NCBI GenBank assembly: GCA_958296065.1
Contig: CATQHX010000019.1
Coordinates: forward strand, 1-64,000
DNA from: Vicinamibacterales bacterium
GTDB taxonomy: Bacteria > Acidobacteriota > Vicinamibacteria > Vicinamibacterales > UBA8438
Length of the DNA: 64,000 bases
Direction of reading: 5' to 3'
Part shown: one piece after another, positions 1 through 8,915 of the stretch
Layout of the letters: every line of letters starts with the position of its first letter
Numbering within the stretch: the first letter of the stretch is position 1
Made by a program: the position numbers and the translations under genes
Notes under the pieces: model-generated
What the model was told of the DNA's origin: nothing
The model's input: only the letters and a program-made list of their open reading frames with translations
The model's database searches: none

Positions 1-693
1 TCCCGTGAACGGCCGGCCGTCCAGCGGAATGATGCGCGGGTTGTGGTTCATCTCGTTGTAGATGACGACGGTATCGGGCGTCTGGAAGAGCTGCATGTTG
101 TTGTTGTAGCCACCCGGCGTCATCGGGGGGCCGGCGTTGAAGCCGACGATGCAGCGCACCTGCAGGCCGTTGGCGCCGAGGTCCTCGACCCAGCCGCCCG
201 GGGTCGGCTGATGCGGTCCGGTGTTCCTGCGCGCCTCGGCCAGGGCGTCCCGCCGGGCCTGGGCCTCCTCCGTCAACGACGGAATGCGCCCGTTGGGCGG
301 TTCGATCACCAGCGATGTACGGTTGGTAGCGACGGCCGCGGTGCCGCGGTCGAACCAGAAATTGTTGTACGAGCCGGGCGCGCCGTCGACCCCGCGGTCC
401 ACGTTGCCGGTGGGGTCCGCTTCCGTCCGCGACGCGGGCCGGGCGGCGAGTTCGGCGTTGCGCTCGAGCGCAGCCTGCTCGAGCGCGGCCGCTTCCTCCG
501 CGGTCAGGAACTCCTGATCGGCGCGGTCTTCCGGGCGCTCCATCGGGGTGATGGTGCGGAAGTCCCACACGCCCTGCAGGTCGGGGTCGCCCCATGGTGT
601 GGGCGGGACATCGGCTTGCGCCGTGGCCGATGTGGGAGCCAGCGCCACGAGCGCCAGGATCGTCAACAAACCCGCGATTCGTCCACGCCCCAT
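1..693 (-). CDS. Secreted protein of the GDSRGRWEGDTLVV family (partial)
   Basis: The gene begins at an ATG whose first base is 693, behind a good ribosome-binding site (GCAGGAGG, 6 bases upstream), and runs off the left edge in frame, so only the first 231 codons are present. Residues 1-27 form a signal peptide ending at a TAQA site, which predicts export. Near residue 34 is the motif WGDPDLQGVW, also found (as WGDPDLQGVV) in the gene at 11578-12537. A TSLVIEPPNGRIP segment and a GGYNNNMQLFQTP segment match that paralogue too. The conserved core GDSRGRWEGD would lie beyond the edge. No function is known to me; family membership is secure by alignment to the paralogues here, but the biochemical role is not. 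It is divergent from the DUF6152 gene at 908. Confidence 0.85.
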   Translation of the reverse strand, partial: MGRGRIAGLLTILALVALAPTSATAQADVPPTPWGDPDLQGVWDFRTITPMERPEDRADQEFLTAEEAAALEQAALERNAELAARPASRTEADPTGNVDRGVDGAPGSYNNFWFDRGTAAVATNRTSLVIEPPNGRIPSLTEEAQARRDALAEARRNTGPHQPTPGGWVEDLGANGLQVRCIVGFNAGPPMTPGGYNNNMQLFQTPDTVVIYNEMNHNPRIIPLDGRPFTG

Positions 694-907
694 CTGAAAC
701 CTCCTGCGGAAACGCTACCAAGGATTGCCGAGCTCGAGAAACTCCACAATAGCATGGGTCAATCGCTTGCAGACCCGCTCGTCGCGGCGCGGCGGGGGCA
801 GGGACCGGCCCGCCGCGAGGCCGCCGGTCTCCATGATTGCGCTGGCTCCGTCCCGGGTGTAACCTGCGTACGTCAGGCGGTCCTTTCGGACCGCGGGAGG
901 TCATGCG

Positions 908-1321
908 ATGAGAACGCTGGCGATTGCGCTCGTGAGTGTGGGTGTGCTGCTGGCCGCGGCAACCGGATCCGCGCACCACTCGTTTTCGGCGGAGTTCGAT
1001 ATCGAGAAACCGATCACGCTCGCGGGCAAGCTGACCGAACTGGAGTGGGTCAACCCCCACGGGTGGATTCACATGGACGTGGAGAGTCCCGACGGCACGG
1101 TGACGAACTGGGCGGTCGAGATGGGGAATCCGACGGCGCTGTTGCGGCGCGGCTTGCGGCGCGGCGACTTTCCGCCCGGGATCGAGTTCGTGGTCGAGGG
1201 GTACGAAGCCAAGGACGGTTCGCCGACCGCCAATGCAATAACCGTGAAGTTCCCCGACGGGCGCGACTTCTTCGCCGGCTCTTCGGGCACCGGCGCTCCC
1301 GTGCCGCCGGGGCAGCGTTAG
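908..1321 (+). CDS. DUF6152-type exported protein
   Basis: This 137-residue protein has an N-terminal signal peptide (about residues 1-22, ending GSAHH). The mature protein starts at or near the motif HHSFSAEFD and continues with LEWVNPHGWIHMDV, which I recognise as the DUF6152 pattern common in secreted small beta-rich proteins of Acidobacteriota and Proteobacteria. The ATG at 908 follows a GGGAGG ribosome-binding site (894-899). The HHS start of the mature chain could bind a metal, but that is conjecture. It is transcribed towards two paralogues of the GDSRGRWEGD family, so the three may form one transcription unit. A hairpin lies directly after the stop codon. Biochemical role unknown. Confidence 0.8.
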   Translation: MRTLAIALVSVGVLLAAATGSAHHSFSAEFDIEKPITLAGKLTELEWVNPHGWIHMDVESPDGTVTNWAVEMGNPTALLRRGLRRGDFPPGIEFVVEGYEAKDGSPTANAITVKFPDGRDFFAGSSGTGAPVPPGQR

Positions 1322-1358
1322 GAGCCGAGAGCCTGCGCCGCAGGCCGCGTACTCCTGG
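1319..1358. repeat. Post-stop hairpin, GGAG-CTGCGCC repeat family
   Basis: Starting at the TAG stop of the DUF6152 gene, an outer AGGAG/CTCCT pair (1320-1324 with 1352-1356) encloses a perfect 6-bp stem GCCTGC/GCAGGC (1331-1336 with 1340-1345, loop GCC). It shares the GGAG and CTGCGCCG elements with hairpins at 3357, 17038, 21109 and 23864. There is no T-run, so it is a weak intrinsic terminator candidate; a dispersed extragenic repeat is equally possible. Confidence 0.5.
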
Positions 1359-1483
1359 CGAGGCGGTCGGGCGGAAAGCGGAGGAGCAGGCGGCGATGTC
1401 CGGGCTCGGTTCCGGGTTGCCGCCTCGCGGGAAGTGTCCCGGGCGCGTACCGTGTGCGCGCTATCGCGCGGAGGGTGAGCATC

Positions 1484-2266
1484 GTGTCCAAGCGGTCCAT
1501 GCCGGCCGTCGTCGCGGCCATCTGCATCTGTCTGTTCGTGTCGCTGCCGGCGGTGGCGCCGGCGCAATCCCCTTCCGCGGAGACCTACGTGCCGCCGCGC
1601 ACGCCGGACGGTCAGCCCGACCTGCAGGGCATTTGGCAGGCGCTCAACACCGCCGCGTGGGACATCCAGGACCACCGGCCGCGCGCCGGGGTGCCCGCCG
1701 GCCAGGGGGTCGTCGACGGCAACGAGATCCCGTACCAGCCGTGGGCGCTGGCGCAGAAGCAGGAGAACTACGAGAACCGACTGACCGCGGATCCCAACCG
1801 GCAGTGCTACCTGCCGGGGGTGCCGCGGATCAGCTACATGCCGTATCCCTTTCAGATTCTCCAGTTTTCCGACCGCATCCTGATCCTGTACGAGTACGTG
1901 CACGCTTCGCGCACCATCTATATGGACGGGAGCCCGCACCCCGAGGGTCACATCGACTTCTGGATGGGGGATTCGCGCGGGCGCTGGGAAGGCGATACGC
2001 TGGTCGTCGACGTGATCCACTTCAACGACCGGACGTGGTTCGACCGGGCCGGCAACTTCCACAGCGAAGCCCTGCACGTGGTCGAGCGCTACACGCCGAC
2101 CGGGCCGGATCACCTGCGCTACGAGGTCACCATCGAGGATCCGAAGGTGTTCACGCGGCCCTGGACGATGAGCATGCCGCTCTATCGCCGGCAGGAAGCG
2201 AACGTCCAGCTTCTGGAATACGAGTGTTACGCCTACTCGGAAGAGGAGCTCGCGGCCGACAAGTGA
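1484..2266 (+). CDS. Secreted protein of the GDSRGRWEGDTLVV family
   Basis: The chosen start is the GTG at 1484, eight bases after a GGAGGG site (1470-1475); an in-frame ATG at 1499 is the alternative, and a GTG at 1454 seems too early. The product is about 260 residues with a signal peptide ending near PAQS. Conserved elements are RTPDGQPDLQGIW near the start of the mature chain, then a cysteine in the DPNRQCYLPGVPR segment, YMDGSPHPEGH, GDSRGRWEGDTLVVDV, a histidine-asparagine turn (HFND) and FTRPWTMSMP near the end. It aligns throughout with the next gene (2384-3349) and less closely with 11578-12537. The family is frequent in Acidobacteriota, but I know no assigned function. Export to the periplasm is inferred from the leader. 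Confidence 0.82.
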   Translation: MSKRSMPAVVAAICICLFVSLPAVAPAQSPSAETYVPPRTPDGQPDLQGIWQALNTAAWDIQDHRPRAGVPAGQGVVDGNEIPYQPWALAQKQENYENRLTADPNRQCYLPGVPRISYMPYPFQILQFSDRILILYEYVHASRTIYMDGSPHPEGHIDFWMGDSRGRWEGDTLVVDVIHFNDRTWFDRAGNFHSEALHVVERYTPTGPDHLRYEVTIEDPKVFTRPWTMSMPLYRRQEANVQLLEYECYAYSEEELAADK

Positions 2267-2383
2267 TTGGACGGTATTCTGCGAGCAGGAGCCTGCGGCC
2301 GTGAATCGGCGCTGGCTTCCGGCGGGGATGGTTGGGCGGAAACGGAGCCGCAAGGCGACGGGTTCCGGGCGAGGGAGGATCCG

Positions 2384-3349
2384 ATGAGCAGACGGTGCAT
2401 CCGGGCCGCGGTCGCGACAGCGACCTTCGTCGCGATGGCGTGGTTGGCGCCCCAGCCAGCGGTTGGACCTGGCGGTGCAGGGCAGTTTCTCGCGGTGGTG
2501 GAAGCGGCCGGCTCGGGCGGAGGCTCCGGCGTGGGCGGTGAGCAGAAAGCGGATCTGCCGCGCACCGCCGACGGCCATCCCGACATGCAGGGCTACTGGG
2601 ACGGCGGCCCCGGCAACGCCTCGCACAGCATCGAGGACGGCTGCTGCGACCCGATCCACGCCCGGATGCAGAGCCGCGGCCCGGACCGGCTCGGCCTGCC
2701 TTTCCAGTTGATCGTCGATCCGCCGGACGGGCGGATCCCCTACCGGCGGTGGGCGGCCGAGAAGCGTGTCGAGCTCCTGTTCGACATGGAGACGCCCACC
2801 GAGCTCGCGCACATCGATCCCGAGGACCGCTGCCTGCTGAACGGGGTGCCGCGCAGCAATTACCGCGGGGACATCGAGATCAGACAGAACGCCGGCCACG
2901 TGGTGATGCTGTACGAGTGGGCGCACGCCTACCGTGTGGTGCCGATGGACGGCAGTCCCCACATAGGCGCGGACATCGCCCTGTTCAACGGCGATTCGCG
3001 CGGCCGCTGGGAAGGCGACACGCTGGTCGTCGATGTGACCAACTTCAACGACGTGCCGTGGCTCGACTCGCACGGCAGCTTCTACAGCGAGCAACTGCGC
3101 GTGGTCGAGCGCTGGAGCATGCCCGACGCGGACACCCTGCGCTACGAGGCGACCATCGAGGATCCGGCCGTGTTCACCCGGCCCTGGACGCTGGCGTTCA
3201 CCATGGGCCGCATCGGCGGTGACGGCTACGAGTTCTACGAGGAGGCGTGCTGGGAGGGCGTCACCAACCGCCGCCGTCTGGCCGCCGGGCGGATCGCGGT
3301 CGCCAACGGCGAACGCTTCATGCACACGCACGACGATCCGCAGCAGTAG
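2384..3349 (+). CDS. Secreted protein of the GDSRGRWEGDTLVV family
   Basis: ATG at 2384 follows a strong GAGGGAGGA site (2371-2379); longer in-frame starts upstream lack one. The 321-residue product has a leader (about residues 1-28), a glycine/serine-rich linker, then the family core: RTADGHPDMQGYW, DPEDRCLLNGVPR, VPMDGSPH, GDSRGRWEGDTLVVDV, NFNDVPW and FTRPWTLAF. Compared with the upstream neighbour it has an extra segment with a double cysteine (DGCCDP), and another cysteine in EEACWEG near the C-terminus. These could form disulfides in the periplasm. It is 117 bases downstream of its paralogue on the same strand and is probably a tandem duplicate of it. Function unknown. Confidence 0.84.
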   Translation: MSRRCIRAAVATATFVAMAWLAPQPAVGPGGAGQFLAVVEAAGSGGGSGVGGEQKADLPRTADGHPDMQGYWDGGPGNASHSIEDGCCDPIHARMQSRGPDRLGLPFQLIVDPPDGRIPYRRWAAEKRVELLFDMETPTELAHIDPEDRCLLNGVPRSNYRGDIEIRQNAGHVVMLYEWAHAYRVVPMDGSPHIGADIALFNGDSRGRWEGDTLVVDVTNFNDVPWLDSHGSFYSEQLRVVERWSMPDADTLRYEATIEDPAVFTRPWTLAFTMGRIGGDGYEFYEEACWEGVTNRRRLAAGRIAVANGERFMHTHDDPQQ

Positions 3350-3356
3350 GTCACCC

Positions 3357-3385
3357 GGGAGTCTGCGCCGCGCGAGTCGCGCAGA
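3357..3385. repeat. Short hairpin, GGAGTCTGCGCC repeat family
   Basis: Eight bases after the TAG stop at 3349 the sequence GGGAGTCTGCGCCG occurs, followed by a CTGCGC/GCGCAG inverted repeat (6 bp, loop about 10). It is the same core found at 17038-17074 and 21109-21147. It may act as a weak terminator or be part of an extragenic repeat. Confidence 0.4.
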
Positions 3386-3451
3386 GGACGCTGACCTGGT
3401 ACCGAACTGCCAGCCGGGAGCGGCCTTCCAGGCCCTCCCGGAACGGCGCCG

Positions 3452-4207
3452 ATGCCGCTTCATGCCGCCGACGCGCTGATTCTCCGAACCTACAAGTTGG
3501 GGGAGGCGGATCGCATCGTCGTGTTCCTGACCGCTGACCGGGGCAAGCGCCGTGGGGTCGCCAAGGGAGCGCGCCGGCCGCGCTCGCCGTTCTCCGGCGG
3601 CCTGGAGCCGATGACGCGGGGCCGCGTCGCCTACTTCGAACGAGAGCGGCGCGAGCTGGTGCGGCTGCGATACGTCGAACCGCTCTGCTCGCCGCTGGCT
3701 GCCGGCAGCGTCGAGGCGCTCGCCCACGTCGGATACTTCGCCGAGCTGATCGACGAGTGGGCCCCGGAAGCCGATCCGAACGAGAAGCTCTTCAGGCTGG
3801 GGGCGGCGGTGGTGGAGTCGCTCGCGGCAGGCGTGCAGGTGGAGAGGCTTGCGCGCTACTTCGAGTTCTGGCTGTTGCGGCTGCAAGGCGTGTATCCGCC
3901 GATCTCGGCGTGCGGCCGTTGCGGCGGCGACCTGAGCGGCGGCGCGCGGCTCGTCGGCACCGGGGCGCTGGCCTGTGCGCGGTGCGATCCGGCGCACGAG
4001 GGCGGTGCCCTGTCCGCGGCTGCGATGGCGTTCCTGCTGGCGGCGCGGACGATGGCTCCCGAGGGGTTGCGTGACGTCGAATTGCTCTCGACGGCCGATC
4101 GGGAGCTGGCCAGGGCGCACCAGCGGCTCATCTCGTCCCACCTGGAGAAGGAGCTCAAGTCGGTGCGGGTAGTGCGCTCGCTGACGCGCGACTCGAGCGG
4201 CGATTGA
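3452..4207 (+). CDS. recO: DNA repair protein RecO
   Basis: The 251-residue product matches RecO in length and layout. RecO works with RecF and RecR to load RecA at gapped DNA and anneals SSB-coated strands in the cytoplasm. The N-terminus (ADALILRTYKLGEADRIVV) is the typical OB-fold entry strand, followed by RGVAKGARRPRSPFSGGLEP, the basic DNA-binding stretch of the family. A four-cysteine zinc site is visible at residues 154 and 157 (CGRC) and 175 and 178 (CARC), as in the Zn-bearing RecO proteins. The ATG at 3452 gives a standard N-terminus, although the Shine-Dalgarno sequence is weak. It may be co-transcribed with nothing else: the next gene has its own leader region of about 200 bases. 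Confidence 0.93.
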   Translation: MPLHAADALILRTYKLGEADRIVVFLTADRGKRRGVAKGARRPRSPFSGGLEPMTRGRVAYFERERRELVRLRYVEPLCSPLAAGSVEALAHVGYFAELIDEWAPEADPNEKLFRLGAAVVESLAAGVQVERLARYFEFWLLRLQGVYPPISACGRCGGDLSGGARLVGTGALACARCDPAHEGGALSAAAMAFLLAARTMAPEGLRDVELLSTADRELARAHQRLISSHLEKELKSVRVVRSLTRDSSGD

Positions 4208-4415
4208 CGGGGACGCCTGCTGACGGCAGACGCCGCCAGTGTCAGTGCTAACATCTGTCAATCCCGTTTGGTCGAGGAGGGTTCGTGTCTCCACGAGAGT
4301 GCAGCGCCTCCTCTCGGTTCCTGCGGCGGCGTCGGGCCCGGTCGTGGGCGGCGAGCACGCGGGCCCCTCGGGGTGCTGCCGATGTCCGCCGTGGCGCGAA
4401 CAAGGAGGTGCACGC

Positions 4416-5090
4416 TTGCGTTCCCTGCTCATCCTCACCGCCGTCCTGCTGCTGACCGGCCACGGCACGGCGAGTGCGCAGTTCCTGGAGGATTTCGAGG
4501 AAAGACTCTGGGGGGTCCAGTTCTCGTTCACCCCTGAATGGCGGTCCGAGGAACTTGGAGGGGACCTGCTCGGCCTTCCGAGGCTCGATATCTCGGGGTC
4601 CGACTTCACGGTCGGATTCGCGAGAGGGCGCCTGCGATCGGGACACTGGGGACTGTCGCTCCTGCGGCAACGATGGCAGGAGGCGGCGATCTGCACCGAT
4701 TCCGAGTGTTTCGAGTCGACCGGCTCGGCGTGGCTGCAGGGTTTCGCCGCCAACTGGTTCCTGCCGTTCGGATCGCCGTTCGCGGGCGATCGGGTGCAGG
4801 CCGGCATGCACGTCGATGTGGGAGCCGGTTGGCTGCAGGGCGCGGTGCGTGTGGACGAGGTGTCCCTGGATGGCGCGCCGTTGGCCAGAGAGGGAATGGA
4901 GATACCCGCCGCCGAAGTGCTCCCGGATCCCTGGAGCAGGGTTCCGGTGCCGCTATTCCGGGCCGAGGTCGCGGTCGCGGTGACCGTGGCGCCCGGCTTG
5001 AAGGTGATCGGCAGCGGCGGCTACGGCCTGCCGTTCACGCGCCGCTTCGGCATCAGCGTGGCCTACTTTCCCATGGCGGCCCGCAACTGA
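4416..5090 (+). CDS. Exported beta-rich protein, possibly outer-membrane barrel
   Basis: The start is a TTG at 4416, five bases after a near-perfect AAGGAGGTG ribosome-binding site (4402-4410). Earlier in-frame starts lack a site and would bury the leader, so the Shine-Dalgarno decides. The 224-residue product begins with a signal peptide (residues about 1-22, ending ASAQF). The mature chain alternates hydrophobic and polar residues with many glycines and aromatics (LWGVQFSFTPEW, GSAWLQGFAANWFLP, VDVGAGWLQGAVRV), and ends FGISVAYFP, which suggests a small outer-membrane beta-barrel. Two cysteines (ICTDSECF) may pair. It lies 18 bases before the next exported protein and probably heads the 4416-10099 operon. 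I recognise no named family. Confidence 0.72.
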   Translation: MRSLLILTAVLLLTGHGTASAQFLEDFEERLWGVQFSFTPEWRSEELGGDLLGLPRLDISGSDFTVGFARGRLRSGHWGLSLLRQRWQEAAICTDSECFESTGSAWLQGFAANWFLPFGSPFAGDRVQAGMHVDVGAGWLQGAVRVDEVSLDGAPLAREGMEIPAAEVLPDPWSRVPVPLFRAEVAVAVTVAPGLKVIGSGGYGLPFTRRFGISVAYFPMAARN

Positions 5091-5108
5091 GGGTTTCGGG
5101 GAGCGGCC

Positions 5109-6638
5109 ATGAGGCTGGTGATCATTGTCGTGTGCGCTGCGTGGCTCGCAACGCCGACGCCCGGTTACTCCCAGACCCATTGGTTCGAGCTGGCCGTCCC
5201 CGGCTCGATCGAGCGCATTCTCGGCCCCGGTTTTCCGCAACCGGCCGGACAGCGCTTGCTGCGGGATCTGATCGGCATCTTTCACGATCTCGGATCGCCG
5301 GCCGCCAATCCGACCGAAGCCGGTATCTTTCGGGCCTGTCTCACGGATCTGCAGGAGTTGCGCACGCGCTGGGCCGCGGTCGACCGGGCGGCGGGGGAGG
5401 CGAGTCTACGTGCCGCCACAAGTGACGAGGGCGCAAGGCGAGCGCTGGAGAGGTTCCTCGATCTCTTCGAGTTGCGTCTCGAGCGCGAGGGGGCGTCCTA
5501 TCGCGTCAGCGCGCGGGACGAGGAGCCGCGGGCAATCTGCGGCGCGGACGCCGATTGGCGCTCGGACGTGGTGCAGCGGCGCCTGAACGCGGGCGAGGCG
5601 CTGGCCTGGGATCTGCCGCAGTTCGTCGTGTCGTTGCCGTTGTCGCCGGGATTCTGGCTGGAGCTGTTGTACGGCGAGCGCACGAACAGCGAGACGCTCG
5701 CGGCGACGCTCCTGGCCGAGAGGGCGGCCGGTTTGACGGGACGACTCGTGACGGATGTGCGTGCGGCTCAGCTCTACCTGGGCCTGTCCGCGCTCGACGA
5801 CCCGACGTTGGACTGGTTGCTGGAGCATCCGCGGGCCGTTCTCGACCTGAACGACGAGCGCCTTGACATGTTCGCCCGCTTCGCCGGCGGGCTGCGCGTG
5901 CTGGACGGCGAGGTGCAGGTGCCGGGCGGCGCCGGCGCGGTCCCTTTCTGGGAGCGCCTCGTCGATGCTTCCCCGGCCGATCCGGAGCGGTTCGTCGAGC
6001 GGTTGTTCTCGAGGTCGGCGGGGCGCGTCGCGCAGGCCTATCAGATGGTGTCGCGCCTGCCTGAGCGGCAGCAGCGTTTCATGCTCGGGAACTGGCGCAC
6101 GGACGGCCGCGACCGGCAGCGCGGTCAGGCGGAGCTCCGGCGGATTCTGGAGCGGCTGCCGCAGCCCGCCTCGGTGTTCGCCAATCCCGGTGCGGCCCCG
6201 CTGGCGGACGTGGACGTGGCCGCTCGGCGCACGCCCGGCCAGGCCATCTGCGGGGTTCCTGCTGACGAGGCCATAGCCATTACGTGGGATCTGGGGAATC
6301 CAGGGGGCTTGATGACCCAGAACTTCGAGCCGGATACCGGCGGCTACCCTTTCTTCGCCTGTGGCCCGCTACAGTGCTCGGTTTCGGGAAGAACGAACGA
6401 GCTGTTTGCTCTCGCGGATGTCGGCGTCGATATCACGCAGCAAGGATTCCGGTTCGCGTGCCGGGTGCCGGCAAGGATGCCGTATCCTTCCCCTGCTGCT
6501 GCAGCTCTGGGGGTTTCGCTTATTGACCAACCAGGCATACCGTACTTGCCTGCGAGGATGTACCGACTCGGCTACAAGTTGGGTAGGGACGGGCCCAACC
6601 TGATGAGCTTGCGGGAGTCCATCGGTATCGCACCGTGA
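5109..6638 (+). CDS. Exported protein of unknown function
   Basis: A 509-residue product starting at ATG 5109, with a signal peptide of about 21 residues (ending GYSQ). The body is mostly predicted helical, rich in leucine, arginine and glutamate (for example LLRDLIGIFHDLG and LERFLDLFELRLE). A FWERLVDA segment in the middle resembles FWERVFDD in the next gene's product, so the two may share a helical repeat or descend from one duplicated gene. The last 120 residues carry four cysteines (ICGVP, FFACGPLQCS, FRFACRV) and read as a separate, less GC-rich domain. No catalytic motif or family was recognised. Position in a run of exported-protein genes suggests a shared periplasmic or surface role. 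Confidence 0.75.
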   Translation: MRLVIIVVCAAWLATPTPGYSQTHWFELAVPGSIERILGPGFPQPAGQRLLRDLIGIFHDLGSPAANPTEAGIFRACLTDLQELRTRWAAVDRAAGEASLRAATSDEGARRALERFLDLFELRLEREGASYRVSARDEEPRAICGADADWRSDVVQRRLNAGEALAWDLPQFVVSLPLSPGFWLELLYGERTNSETLAATLLAERAAGLTGRLVTDVRAAQLYLGLSALDDPTLDWLLEHPRAVLDLNDERLDMFARFAGGLRVLDGEVQVPGGAGAVPFWERLVDASPADPERFVERLFSRSAGRVAQAYQMVSRLPERQQRFMLGNWRTDGRDRQRGQAELRRILERLPQPASVFANPGAAPLADVDVAARRTPGQAICGVPADEAIAITWDLGNPGGLMTQNFEPDTGGYPFFACGPLQCSVSGRTNELFALADVGVDITQQGFRFACRVPARMPYPSPAAAALGVSLIDQPGIPYLPARMYRLGYKLGRDGPNLMSLRESIGIAP

Positions 6639-6734
6639 ACCCCGGAGCGTTGAGGCAAGGACGATCTCCGATGAGCAGAGCTATGGCCGCCATCTGATGG
6701 CGAGTTCGAGAGCTGCAGGCGCGAAAGCGACGCG

Positions 6735-8915
6735 ATGCGACGCACACTCTGTGCAGTGGTGCTGACGTTCGGCGTGATGGGCTGGTCGCCTGCGCCGGCG
6801 CAGGCGCAGGCGTTGGACGATCCGGCGTTGCGGGCGCTGGAGCCGGCAATGGTGCTGCGCGCCCTGTCGTTCGACGATGCCGGGACGTTCGTCGGCCCCG
6901 CCGCGCGCGACTTCTGGGAGCGGGTGTTCGACGACGAGCGGATACCGAACAACCCCGAGCGGGAGCTGCGCGGGATCGACGATACGCCGCTGATCGACGC
7001 GGCGTACGTGCTGGCCGCCACCTGCAACGAACCCCCGCCCACGGGCCGGACGCGCCTGCGCGCCTTGGCCTTCGTGCAGCGCGTCTTCCGGGACCATGAC
7101 GGCCGGGACCTGCCCGCCGTGCTGGTGGCGGCCCGGGCCGTCACTCGGTACCCCATGCTGATGCTTTCGGTGGAGCGCATGGGCATCGCGGACGCCGGCG
7201 TCTATGCATCGCTTGCCCGCGCCGCGGCCCGCCTGGAGCGGATACGCCAACCCCTGCAGTTGCGCAATGCGCTGTCGCAGTTCCAGGGGGCGGGCGCGAT
7301 CGTGGAACGGGCCGCGCTGGCGGGCGCGATGACGCCGGAGGTCGCGGGCAACGCACTGCTGGCGCTTGCCGAGTTGCCGCTTACACGGAACGGACAATTC
7401 AACGGAGCGGTGGGCGGCTGGCTCGTCGAGCACCTGCTTCCCGGGTTGGGCGTGCGGGTCGCGCCCGCGTTCGACGCGGACGTGATGGACCAGCAGTTGC
7501 TGGCCGCGCTGGCCGGCGCCGCGGACGTCGAGCGGCCGGTGGTCGAGTGGGAGGGACTGACGTACCGGTTCGACCGCCGCACGGCGCAGTTCGAGCGCTT
7601 CATCCAGACCCGCGATCGGCTGGGCGGCAACCGCCTCGACGCGGTCGTCGCGTTGTCGGCGACGGCCGCCGAGCTGGCGAGCGGATCCGCTTCCGATCCG
7701 CAGCCGCTCGTCGCGGAGCTGGAACGGTCCTTGACCAGCATCCGGACACCCCGTGTCGGCATCCACGTGCCGAACACGCGGAGCGTCTCGTACGAGGACA
7801 CGGTCCGGCCCATCGTGGAGGATCTGCAGGAGAACGTGCGCCGGGGCCGGCTGCGCCGTCTGCCGGATGTTGCGCGCCGGTTGGGTCCCGTGCTCGACGT
7901 GCTGCTCGCGGACCTGCTGCGCACGTTGCCCTACGTCGTGCACGTGTCGAACAGCTACGGCGTGCGCCTGATGGGGGACGACATCGCGGCGCGGCACGAG
8001 TTCGGCGTGCGCATCGGGGATGCCGCCGAGCGCGCTCGCGCACCCTGGAGCATGCCGCGCGGCGGCTCTGCGCCGCCGGTCCCGTTCCACCGGCTCGGGG
8101 AATTCTGGATCGCGCCGGAGGACGACGATCGGTTCACCGGGGCCTGGCATGTCTACGGCGCCCTGATGTCGCTGGATCTGGCCCTGGCGAGATTCCACCT
8201 GCCCCGGCTGGCCGGCGCGATTCCCTCGGAGACGCCGGCCATATTGCCCACCGAGGAGAGCTACTTCGCGCACGGAGCGACGCTGTTCAATCCGGCGGTC
8301 GTCACGGGGTCTCAGGTCGCCGAGATTGCGTCCGCAATCCGCAATGGTCGCGCGCGGTTGGAACAGTTGCACGACGATCCGTCGCTGCTCCCGGACGTCG
8401 CGCGCGAAGCGGAACTCGGTGTCCTGCGCCGAAACGAGCTCGCGTGGACGCTGCGGCACCGTCCGGATGCGGTGGATCGGTTTCTCTCGCGGGCCGAGCT
8501 GTTCTGGCTGGGCCTGAACGATGGAGAGAATGGGGCCGACGGGCCGCCGCCGGCCGGGTGGGGCGCGCCGGCCGTCTGGCTGGATGGCTGCCTGTGCGTG
8601 CGCATCCCGCCGCCGGACGCCCTCGACGTTTCCGTCATCTCCGCGGAGCGCCTGGCGTCCGGATTTGCGGATCTGCAACTTGCCTTGGCCGAGACGGTGG
8701 ACGCTCTGGGGCTCCCGGCGCCGATCGTCGGCGACCTGCTGCCGCTGGCGATGCGCGAGCTGCTGGATGGCGTCAGCGCCACCCGCCGCGGGCGCCTCGA
8801 CGCGCTGGTAGGCTACGTGCACGATCTGTCGCGGGAGCGCATCGAGGACTACGTGGCGTCCCTGGTCGGGCCGGGACGTCCCCTGCGCCCGATCGAGAGC
8901 GGACTGGAGCCATGA
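6735..8915 (+). CDS. Large exported protein of unknown function
   Basis: The 726-residue product begins at ATG 6735 and has a signal peptide of roughly 24 residues (ending PAQAQA). It is leucine/arginine-rich and probably all-helical, with long stretches that look like helical-hairpin repeats (LRALAFVQRVF, DAAYVLAATC, LRNALSQFQ). No enzyme motif was seen; a short cysteine pair (DGCLCVR) lies near the C-terminus. Its stop codon overlaps the start of the following VWFA gene (ATGA), so the two are translationally coupled and probably act together. The ribosome-binding site is weak. The region may have arisen with the upstream gene, since both contain an FWER segment followed by repeated helices. 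Confidence 0.78.
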   Translation: MRRTLCAVVLTFGVMGWSPAPAQAQALDDPALRALEPAMVLRALSFDDAGTFVGPAARDFWERVFDDERIPNNPERELRGIDDTPLIDAAYVLAATCNEPPPTGRTRLRALAFVQRVFRDHDGRDLPAVLVAARAVTRYPMLMLSVERMGIADAGVYASLARAAARLERIRQPLQLRNALSQFQGAGAIVERAALAGAMTPEVAGNALLALAELPLTRNGQFNGAVGGWLVEHLLPGLGVRVAPAFDADVMDQQLLAALAGAADVERPVVEWEGLTYRFDRRTAQFERFIQTRDRLGGNRLDAVVALSATAAELASGSASDPQPLVAELERSLTSIRTPRVGIHVPNTRSVSYEDTVRPIVEDLQENVRRGRLRRLPDVARRLGPVLDVLLADLLRTLPYVVHVSNSYGVRLMGDDIAARHEFGVRIGDAAERARAPWSMPRGGSAPPVPFHRLGEFWIAPEDDDRFTGAWHVYGALMSLDLALARFHLPRLAGAIPSETPAILPTEESYFAHGATLFNPAVVTGSQVAEIASAIRNGRARLEQLHDDPSLLPDVAREAELGVLRRNELAWTLRHRPDAVDRFLSRAELFWLGLNDGENGADGPPPAGWGAPAVWLDGCLCVRIPPPDALDVSVISAERLASGFADLQLALAETVDALGLPAPIVGDLLPLAMRELLDGVSATRRGRLDALVGYVHDLSRERIEDYVASLVGPGRPLRPIESGLEP

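Noticed and set aside
4208-4415. GC-rich 208-base leader before the TTG-started gene, considered as a structured RNA
   Set aside because: I looked for SRP RNA, riboswitch or tRNA signatures and found none; it is probably just leader sequence.
7547-8911. Plus-strand extension of the VWFA frame far upstream of 8912
   Set aside because: It overlaps the 6735-8915 gene in another frame, has arginine/alanine-rich composition and no motif. The VWFA leader at 8912 is a clear start.
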